A stretch of DNA of 8,509 nucleotides, taken from positions 1 to 8,509 of the forward strand of contig JAJZQR010000227.1 of the NCBI GenBank assembly GCA_021806765.1. Reading direction: 5' to 3'. A model generated the notes under the pieces. The model saw only the letters and a program-made list of their open reading frames with translations, was not told the origin of the DNA and ran no database searches. The translations under genes were made by a program, and so were the position numbers. This stretch comes from Chloroflexota bacterium. GTDB taxonomy: Bacteria > Chloroflexota > UBA6077. Of the stretch, positions 1 to 4,894 are shown piece by piece (position 1 is the first letter of the stretch; each line of letters begins with the position of its first letter).

Positions 1-853
1 CCGAGAAAGCCTGCTGCTGGCCGGCCAGGCGGATATCATCATCCTGCCGCCGACCTCCGACATCCCCAAGCTGCAGGCCAACAACCAGGTCAAGGTGATC
101 ATGGGGCAGAGCGACCGAACCATCTTTATGGCCATCGACTGCACCCGCGACGGACCTACCAAGGACAAGCTGTTCCGGCAAGCGATGAACTACGCCGTGG
201 ACAAGGAAGGGATCATCAAGAGCATCCTCTTCGGCGCGGGCCAGGTGATGGACTCGCCCGTGGCATCCTCGCTCTTCGGCTACTCGAAGACCGGCCCGTA
301 CCCATACGACCCCAACAAGGCCAAGGAACTGCTCAAGCAGGGCGGGTACAACAACGTCAACCTCAAGATGTACTACTGCACCGGCCGGTACGTGCAGGAC
401 GCCGCCGCCGCCCAGGCCATCGTCGGCAATCTGCGGGACGTGGGGATCAACGTGGAGGCCTCCACCATGGACTGGCCGACCTACCTGGCTGCGATCAACG
501 TGGCGCCAGAGAAGGCCTCGAGCGATTTCCACATGCTGGGCTGGGCCCCCATGATGCTGGATGCCGCCCAGCAGATGACCATGTTCCAGAAGAGCCAATG
601 GCCTCCCGCGGGACTTGCCACTGCCCACTACACCAACCCTCAGGTGGAGGATCTCATATCCAAGGCTAACGTGAACACCAACGAGAAGGAGCGGGCAGAC
701 CAGTACGCTCAGGCCAACAAGATCATCTGGGACGAGGCTCCCTGGATCTTCCTCTGGGTGCAGAACTTCCCGATCGTCCACTCGGCCAAGGTCAAGGGAG
801 TGGGGTCCATCGCCACCGAGAAGTGGTCGGCCATCTACGCCGAGCCGGCCTAA
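1..853 (+). CDS. ABC transporter family-5 substrate-binding protein, C-terminal part
   Basis: The 5' end lies outside the window. The frame is open from base 2 and ends at TAA 851-853, giving 283 visible residues of a family that is usually about 500-550 long. The first visible residues (LLLAGQADI, then LPPTSDIPKL) match the typical segment of extracytoplasmic solute-binding family 5 (SBP_bac_5) that counts ligand-pocket loops. Later come the conserved block FRQAMNYAVDKEGI, the segment YPYDPNKAKELLKQGGY, and a C-terminal stretch ending in EAPWIFLWVQ, all in the family order. Such proteins bind peptides, opines, nickel chelates or sugars outside the membrane and deliver them to a DppB/DppC-type permease pair, which is encoded immediately downstream. 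The ligand cannot be read from this fragment. The signal peptide or lipobox would lie upstream of the window. The family assignment is firm; the substrate is unknown. Confidence 0.93.
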   Translation, partial: RESLLLAGQADIIILPPTSDIPKLQANNQVKVIMGQSDRTIFMAIDCTRDGPTKDKLFRQAMNYAVDKEGIIKSILFGAGQVMDSPVASSLFGYSKTGPYPYDPNKAKELLKQGGYNNVNLKMYYCTGRYVQDAAAAQAIVGNLRDVGINVEASTMDWPTYLAAINVAPEKASSDFHMLGWAPMMLDAAQQMTMFQKSQWPPAGLATAHYTNPQVEDLISKANVNTNEKERADQYAQANKIIWDEAPWIFLWVQNFPIVHSAKVKGVGSIATEKWSAIYAEPA

Positions 854-866
854 ACCAACATAAGAA

Positions 867-941
867 GTAGGGCAGGGCGCTCTGCCCTGCCGCCCGTCGG
901 GTGATTGCCCGGGGGCGGCGGGGCACAGGGCCCCGCCCTAC
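867..941. repeat. Double-hairpin GC repeat between the binding-protein and permease genes
   Basis: Two perfect 8-bp stems, each with a 5-nt loop, sit side by side: 871-878 with 884-891, and 917-924 with 930-937. The outer arms 867-878 and 930-941 are themselves inverted repeats (11 of 12 bases match, both starting GTAGGGC when read inward). The element could fold as two hairpins or as one long-armed structure. It lies in the 105-bp gap between two genes of one operon, where it may reduce downstream expression or protect the upstream mRNA end, as REP-type elements do. It has no U-tract, so it is a poor intrinsic terminator. Confidence 0.7.
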
Positions 942-958
942 GTTATGCAGGGCGTCTC

Positions 959-1879
959 ATGCTCAAGTACATCGTGCAGCGACTCATAGCCGCCATACCT
1001 ACTCTCTTCGGGGTGGCGACCATCGTCTTCCTGATGCTCCGCATGCTGCCGGGCGACCCCGCGCGGGTGATCGCCGGGATGCTGGCCAGCGACGCCGACG
1101 TGGAGAGGATCAGGCATCAGCTGGGCCTCGACCAGCCGGTTCTCGTCCAGTACGCCGACTTCCTGGGCCGGCTGCTCCACCTGAACCTGGGGATATCGGC
1201 GCGAACATCACAGCCGGTCCTGAACGAAGTGATGGCGCGGCTCCCCTACACCTTCGAGTTGGCGCTGGTTGCCATCACTATCGCGGTGGTGGCAGGGGTG
1301 GTGGCCGGCGTTATCGCCGCGACCCATCACAACTCCAAGTTGGACTACCTGGTCTCCGCCATCAGCCTCTTCGGGGTCTCCATGCCGGTCTACTGGCTGG
1401 GGCTGATGCTGATCGTGGTCTTCTCCATCACCCTGAAGTGGTTCCCGGCTGCCGGAGCCGATCAACCCATCAGCTTCGTCCTGCCCTCCTTCACCCTGGC
1501 CGGCTTCGTAGTGGGACTCATCACCCGGATGACCCGGTCCAGCATGCTGGAGGTGCTGCGGCAGGACTACGTCCAAACGGCTCGGGCCAAGGGACTCCAC
1601 GAGCGGGTGGTAGTGTTTGGCCACGCTCTCCGGAACGCCCTGCTGCCGGTGATAACCGTCGTCGGTCTCCAGTTCGGCACCCTGCTGGGTGGAGCTGTGC
1701 TGACCGAAACGGTTTTCGGCTGGCCGGGCATGGGCCAGTTGCTGGTGGATTCCATCTTCGCGAGAGACTACCCGATGGTGCAGGGGATCACCCTCACCTT
1801 CTCGGCCCTGTTCATCCTGGTTAATCTTGTGGTGGATCTCCTCTATGCGTACGTTGACCCGCGAATTCACTATGGATGA
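959..1879 (+). CDS. ABC transporter permease, DppB type
   Basis: This 306-residue inner-membrane protein forms one half of the translocation channel of a peptide/nickel-type importer. It begins MLKYIVQRLIAAIPTLFGV, the typical first membrane helix of DppB/OppB proteins, followed by the characteristic LRMLPGDPARV segment. The ATPase-docking loop (EAA-like) lies around TARAKGLHERVVVFGHALRNALLPVI, and the protein ends with VDLLYAYVDPRIHYG, also typical. Length fits the family (about 305-340). I chose ATG 959 rather than the upstream in-frame start at 905, because codons 905-958 lie within the hairpin repeat and translate to low-complexity sequence. The Shine-Dalgarno is weak (AGGGCG just upstream). 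The stop overlaps the start of the next permease by 8 bp, indicating translational coupling and one operon with the binding protein. Confidence 0.95.
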   Translation: MLKYIVQRLIAAIPTLFGVATIVFLMLRMLPGDPARVIAGMLASDADVERIRHQLGLDQPVLVQYADFLGRLLHLNLGISARTSQPVLNEVMARLPYTFELALVAITIAVVAGVVAGVIAATHHNSKLDYLVSAISLFGVSMPVYWLGLMLIVVFSITLKWFPAAGADQPISFVLPSFTLAGFVVGLITRMTRSSMLEVLRQDYVQTARAKGLHERVVVFGHALRNALLPVITVVGLQFGTLLGGAVLTETVFGWPGMGQLLVDSIFARDYPMVQGITLTFSALFILVNLVVDLLYAYVDPRIHYG

Positions 1880-2741
1880 GAGCCTGGCGGTCCCGGCCAG
1901 GCGAACCACTCCCCGCTTCTGGCGGCTTCTTAGCCGCCATCGGGCTTCCATGCTCGGATTGGCCGTGCTGGGGGTGTGGGCAGCCCTGGCCGTGGCCGCT
2001 CCTGTGATCACGCCCTACGATCCGATCCATCAGAAGCTGAGCGACGCACTGCTAAATCCCTCCCTGGCCCACCCTCTCGGCACCGACTATCTGGGCCGCG
2101 ACATCCTGGCCAGGATCTTCTACGGCGCCCGCTACTCCCTGGCCATCGGCTTCCTGGCCGTGGCCTTTGGGGCACTGGTAGGAGTGCCGCTGGGCGCCCT
2201 CTCCGGCTACTTCGGCGGCTGGGTGGATCTCATAGTCCAGCGCTTCATCGACATCCTGCTCTCCTTCCCCGGCTTCCTGCTGGCCCTGTCGCTGGTAGCA
2301 ACACTGGGGGTGGGGCTGGAGAACGTCATCATCTCCGTGGGGGTCAGCTCGACGCCCTCCTTCGTTCGGCTGGTTCGGGCCTCAACCCTCAGCATCAAGC
2401 AGCTCACCTACATAGAGGCGGCACGGGCCATCGGAGCGGGCAGCCCGATCATCATCTTGCGCCACGTGCTGCCTAACGCCCTGGCACCGGTCATAGTCCA
2501 GGCTACCCTCTCTCTAGGCTCGGCCATCCTGGTAGCCGCCGGTCTAGGGTTCCTCGGTCTGGGCATCCAGCCACCTACTCCGGAGTGGGGGAGCATGCTG
2601 GGCGAGGGGAGGAACTACATCTTCTCCAACCCCAACATGGCCACCTTCCCCGGCATCGCCATCTTCACGGCGGTGCTGGCCTTCAACCTCCTGGGCGACG
2701 GGCTCCGGGACGCCCTGGATCCCCGCCTGCGGATGCGCTGA
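1872..2741 (+). CDS. ABC transporter permease, DppC type
   Basis: This is the second channel subunit, a 289-residue membrane protein partnering with the DppB-type permease. A short basic N-terminus precedes membrane helix 1 (about residues 26-45). Then come the DppC/OppC-family signatures HPLGTDYLGRDILARIFYGA and, in the cytoplasmic ATPase-docking loop, EAARAIGAGSPIIILRHVLPN. The C-terminus NLLGDGLRDALDPRLRMR is standard. ATG 1872 gives an 8-bp overlap with the preceding gene. An in-frame ATG at 1845, with a weak GGTGGA ahead of it, would add 9 residues and cannot be excluded. No ATP-binding subunit (DppD/DppF type) follows. The next gene on this strand belongs to folate metabolism, so the ATPases must be upstream of the window, elsewhere, or shared with another importer. 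Confidence 0.95.
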   Translation: MDESLAVPARRTTPRFWRLLSRHRASMLGLAVLGVWAALAVAAPVITPYDPIHQKLSDALLNPSLAHPLGTDYLGRDILARIFYGARYSLAIGFLAVAFGALVGVPLGALSGYFGGWVDLIVQRFIDILLSFPGFLLALSLVATLGVGLENVIISVGVSSTPSFVRLVRASTLSIKQLTYIEAARAIGAGSPIIILRHVLPNALAPVIVQATLSLGSAILVAAGLGFLGLGIQPPTPEWGSMLGEGRNYIFSNPNMATFPGIAIFTAVLAFNLLGDGLRDALDPRLRMR

Positions 2742-2838
2742 GAGCGTCGTGCGGACCCGGGGCAAAGCATTCCCTCTGGGCGGAATAGCTCGCCCCTGCC
2801 TGCCGTGAGCCCTCCCAACCCGGATTATTCATCGTCCC

Positions 2839-2930
2839 TGTAGCCGCACCCTTCACGGGTGCGCGCAGCCACGTTCGGCGAAGTGCAGCTCCACCACGAG
2901 GACCGCGCAGGCGTAAAGCCTGCGGCTACA
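2839..2930. repeat. 92-bp intergenic repeat with perfect 10-bp terminal inverted repeats
   Basis: The ends TGTAGCCGCA (2839-2848) and TGCGGCTACA (2921-2930) are perfect inverted repeats. Two perfect 7-bp hairpins with 5-nt loops lie at the two ends: 2845-2851 with 2857-2863, and 2906-2912 with 2918-2924. The layout is like a small non-autonomous or REP-type element and resembles the double-hairpin repeat at 867-941. No coding sequence is inside. Copy number in the genome cannot be judged from one window. Confidence 0.75.
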
Positions 2931-2988
2931 GACTGTCATCCCTGCCTCCTGCTCCCGCGAATAATCGGGCCAAAGGGTTGGGGTTGGC

Positions 2989-3018
2989 TTGTGGTGGCTT
3001 CCAAGCAGAAGATATAAT
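2989..3018 (+). promoter_or_regulatory. Possible sigma-70-type promoter for fchA-folD
   Basis: A perfect TATAAT (3013-3018) sits 18 nt downstream of TTGTGG (2989-2994), which matches only the first three bases of the -35 consensus. Transcription would begin near 3025, leaving an untranslated leader of about 110 nt that contains the heptanucleotide repeat. The -10 match stands out in this GC-rich spacer. The weak -35 keeps confidence moderate. Confidence 0.5.
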
Positions 3019-3029
3019 CGAGCCGCTGG

Positions 3030-3064
3030 CTCTCAGCTGTCAGCTCTCAGCCATCAGCCGTTAG
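3030..3064. repeat. Heptanucleotide tandem repeat (five degenerate units)
   Basis: Five consecutive 7-bp units are visible: CTCTCAG, CTGTCAG, CTCTCAG, CCATCAG and CCGTTAG. The units share the frame C-YNTYAG. The array lies in the presumed 5' leader of the fchA mRNA. Confidence 0.75.
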
Positions 3065-3125
3065 CGGGGTCAGGGCCGAAGATGCCAAGTACTCCGGCCC
3101 CTGGCCCCCGATCCCTGACCCCTAC

Positions 3126-3132
3126 AGGAGGT
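3126..3132 (+). promoter_or_regulatory. Ribosome binding site that fixes the GTG start of fchA
   Basis: AGGAGGT is a full match to the anti-Shine-Dalgarno core and lies 5 nt before GTG 3138. The alternative in-frame ATG at 3174 has no such site, so the GTG start is preferred. Confidence 0.85.
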
Positions 3133-3137
3133 GTACT

Positions 3138-3788
3138 GTGAATCCCGACGCCACTCCAGGCCCCCTGGCCAGTATGCCCATCGATAAGTTCCTGGATCTG
3201 CTGGCCTCCCCCTCCCCCACCCCCGGCGGCGGTGGGATCGCCGCCCTGGCCGGCGCTCTGTCGGCTGGGCTGATCAGCATGGTGTGCAACCTCACCCTGG
3301 GGAAGGAGAAGTACGCCGGCGTTCAGGAGGAGGTGAAGAAGCTGCTGGCCGAATCCGAGGAGCTGCGCGGCCAGCTGCTCCAACTGGTAGACGCCGACGC
3401 CCAGGCATTCAACCAGATCATGGAGGGATACCGCCTCCCCAGGGGTACCGATGAGGAGAAGCAGCTTCGCGCGGCCCGCATCCAGGAGGCCACCATCGAG
3501 GCCAGCCGCGTGCCACTGCGGATAGCCGAAAAGTGCGCCCGTATCGTCGAATTGGCGGGGCCGGCGGCGAGACTGACCAACGTCCAGGCCATCGGCGACG
3601 TGGCCATGGCGGCCTACCTGGCGGAGGGGGCGCTGCGGGGCGCGGTGATCAACATCGACATCAACCTCCGCTCGGTGAAGGATCAGGAGGCGGTGCGGCA
3701 GCTGAACGAGCAGGCTCAGGCGCTGCTCCCGGGGCTCAATCAGAAGGTGACCGGGGCCATCCAGGACGGCATGGCTCGGCTGTCGTAG
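3138..3788 (+). CDS. fchA: FTCD-C/FchA-family methenyl-THF cyclohydrolase or formimino-THF cyclodeaminase
   Basis: This 216-residue cytoplasmic protein is a stand-alone member of the formiminotransferase-cyclodeaminase C-terminal family (FTCD_C). The N-terminal block ASPSPTPGGGGIAALAGAL is the family signature (PTPGGG followed by small residues), and VDADAQAFNQIMEGYRLPR matches the helix with the conserved acidic/AF motif. The later segment NVQAIGDVAMAAYLAEGALRGA with NIDINL is also typical. Length fits single-domain members (about 200-215). Family members either release ammonia from 5-formimino-THF (histidine or purine breakdown) or hydrolyse 5,10-methenyl-THF to 10-formyl-THF (FchA). No formiminotransferase domain or histidine-degradation gene is seen, while folD follows 131 bp later. 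Context therefore favours the cyclohydrolase role, which is inference. The start is GTG, fixed by a strong ribosome binding site. Confidence 0.9.
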   Translation: MNPDATPGPLASMPIDKFLDLLASPSPTPGGGGIAALAGALSAGLISMVCNLTLGKEKYAGVQEEVKKLLAESEELRGQLLQLVDADAQAFNQIMEGYRLPRGTDEEKQLRAARIQEATIEASRVPLRIAEKCARIVELAGPAARLTNVQAIGDVAMAAYLAEGALRGAVINIDINLRSVKDQEAVRQLNEQAQALLPGLNQKVTGAIQDGMARLS

Positions 3789-3798
3789 CAGTCGTGCC

Positions 3799-3860
3799 GA
3801 CTGCTGAGTGCTGACTGCTGAGTGCGCGGGCGTCTCGCCCGCCGGGTGCTGACTGCTGAC
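3799..3860. repeat. Heptanucleotide repeat split by a GC hairpin, fchA-folD spacer
   Basis: Units GACTGCT, GAGTGCT, GACTGCT and GAGTGC run in tandem at 3799-3825. The same pattern resumes at 3846-3860 (GTGCT, GACTGCT, GAC). Between them is a perfect 7-bp hairpin with a 3-nt loop (3826-3832 with 3836-3842). The hairpin looks as if it was inserted into a once continuous array. There is no U-tract, so fchA and folD are probably still co-transcribed. Confidence 0.75.
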
Positions 3861-3919
3861 ACGGATCCTGTGAGAACTCAGGACAGGTAGCCGAGGAAGT
3901 CGAGGAGGAGAGAGCAGCC

Positions 3920-4777
3920 ATGGCTGCAGAGTTGCTGATGGGGCAACCCGTCGCCGATCAGATCAGGACGGAGCTGGCCGAAGAGCTGGCCAGCTTCAAG
4001 CAGGAGTACGGCATCACCCCACAGATCGCCATAGTCCAGGTGGGAGAGGATCCTGCGGCCACGGCGTACGTCAAGCGCATCGGGAAAGCCTTTGCGGCCG
4101 CGGACATGTTGAGCACCCTCCACCAGTTGCCCGCCAACATCTCCGAGGCGGACTTCAAGGGCGCCCTGGTCGGTCTGGACCAGGACGAGCGGATCCACGG
4201 CATCATCGTCCAGATGCCGCTCCCACCCCAGCTCAACCAGGAGATGGTGACCTCCATCCTGTCGCCGGCCAAGGACGTGGACGGCATCCACCCCTACAAC
4301 GCCGGCATGCTCGCCCTGGGGCGGCCCACCTTCATACCCGCCACCCCCTTCGGCGGGCTGGAGATCCTGAAGCGCTCCGGCATCGAGCTGAAGGGAAAAG
4401 AGGCGGTGATCGTCGGCCGCAGCAACATCGTGGGGAAGCCGATGTTCTTCCTCCTGCTCCAAGAGCACGCCACCGTTACCGTGTGCCACTCGCGGACGAA
4501 GAACCTCGGGGAGGTGACCCGCCGTGCCGACATCCTGGTGGCCGCCATCGGCAAGGCTCGGATGATCACGGCCGACATGGTGAAGCCCGGGGCCGTGGTG
4601 GTGGACTTCGGGATCAACGTGGTGGAAGGCAAGGTGGTAGGAGACGTGGACTTCGAGGCGGTGAAGGAGGTCGCGAGCGCCATCACCCCCGTGCCCGGCG
4701 GCACCGGCCCCACCACCAACGCCGTGCTGCTCCGCAACACCTTCGAGGCAGCCAAGCGGCTGGTAACCAGGCCGTAA
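3920..4777 (+). CDS. folD: FolD: methylene-THF dehydrogenase / methenyl-THF cyclohydrolase, with Ile at the usual catalytic Lys
   Basis: This 285-residue cytoplasmic enzyme interconverts 5,10-methylene-THF, 5,10-methenyl-THF and 10-formyl-THF using NADP. Family marks in order are VGEDPAATAYV (folate-site Tyr50), IIVQMPLP (Gln), SPAKDVDGIHPYNAG (catalytic-region Asp), VIVGRSNIVGKP (Rossmann NADP loop), VVDFGIN, VVGDVDF and the C-terminal TPVPGGTGPTTNAVLL. Length matches FolD (280-300). ATG 3920 is preceded by a GGAGGAG about 9 nt upstream. The oddity is at position 54. The family has Tyr-x-x-x-Lys, where the lysine (E. coli K54, human MTHFD1 K56) is needed for cyclohydrolase activity. This protein reads Y50-V-K-R-I54-G-K56, and codon 54 (4079-4081) is ATC. 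Dehydrogenase activity may remain while cyclohydrolase is weakened or lost. Neighbouring fchA could supply that step. Family assignment is firm; the functional effect is inferred. Confidence 0.95.
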   Translation: MAAELLMGQPVADQIRTELAEELASFKQEYGITPQIAIVQVGEDPAATAYVKRIGKAFAAADMLSTLHQLPANISEADFKGALVGLDQDERIHGIIVQMPLPPQLNQEMVTSILSPAKDVDGIHPYNAGMLALGRPTFIPATPFGGLEILKRSGIELKGKEAVIVGRSNIVGKPMFFLLLQEHATVTVCHSRTKNLGEVTRRADILVAAIGKARMITADMVKPGAVVVDFGINVVEGKVVGDVDFEAVKEVASAITPVPGGTGPTTNAVLLRNTFEAAKRLVTRP

Positions 4778-4785
4778 GGGGGTGA

Positions 4786-4874
4786 CCGACCTCTCCCCCG
4801 ACCCCTCCCCGAAACGGGGAGGGGAGTTCTCCCCCCTTCCCTACAAGGGAAGGGGGAAGGGGGGGTTAGGTCGG
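4786..4874. terminator. Two perfect GC hairpins between convergent folD and valS
   Basis: The 117-bp spacer between the convergent stops holds a 10-bp perfect stem with an AAA loop (4802-4811 with 4815-4824) and an 11-bp perfect stem with a 3-nt loop (4832-4842 with 4846-4856). Outer arms 4786-4799 and 4861-4874 are inverted repeats matching at 12 of 14 bases. The position suggests bidirectional termination or end protection of both mRNAs. U-tracts are short or absent, so classical intrinsic termination is not certain. The structure may be another copy-type repeat. Confidence 0.6.
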
Positions 4875-4894
4875 AAGGGGGTTGGGGGTTAGGT

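Larger units (their letters stand above)
2742..3137. other. 396-bp intergenic region between the permease and fchA genes
   Basis: No convincing gene is seen here. From left to right it holds a weak stem-loop just after the permease gene (GGGCG 2778-2782 with CGCCC 2791-2795, no U-tract), a repeat with terminal inverted repeats at 2839-2930, a promoter-like TATAAT at 3013-3018, a heptanucleotide repeat at 3030-3064, and the fchA ribosome binding site at 3126-3132. It marks the break between the transporter operon and the folate genes. Confidence 0.75.

Noticed and set aside
905..958. 18-residue extension of the DppB-type permease
   Set aside because: It is the translation of a hairpin repeat and lacks family similarity; ATG 959 begins the normal first membrane helix.
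901..1824. A 307-codon open frame overlapping the DppB-type permease gene in another frame
   Set aside because: It is a shadow of the conserved permease frame, rich in Arg/Gly/Pro/His, without recognisable motifs.
1208..2011. A 267-codon minus-strand frame opposite the permease genes
   Set aside because: The composition (many His, Gln, Gly, Asp) is that of an antisense shadow frame and it crosses two genuine overlapping genes.
3862..3882. Regulatory hairpin just before folD (TCCTG with CAGGA)
   Set aside because: It has only a 5-bp stem with an 8-nt loop and no matching regulatory family; it could arise by chance.
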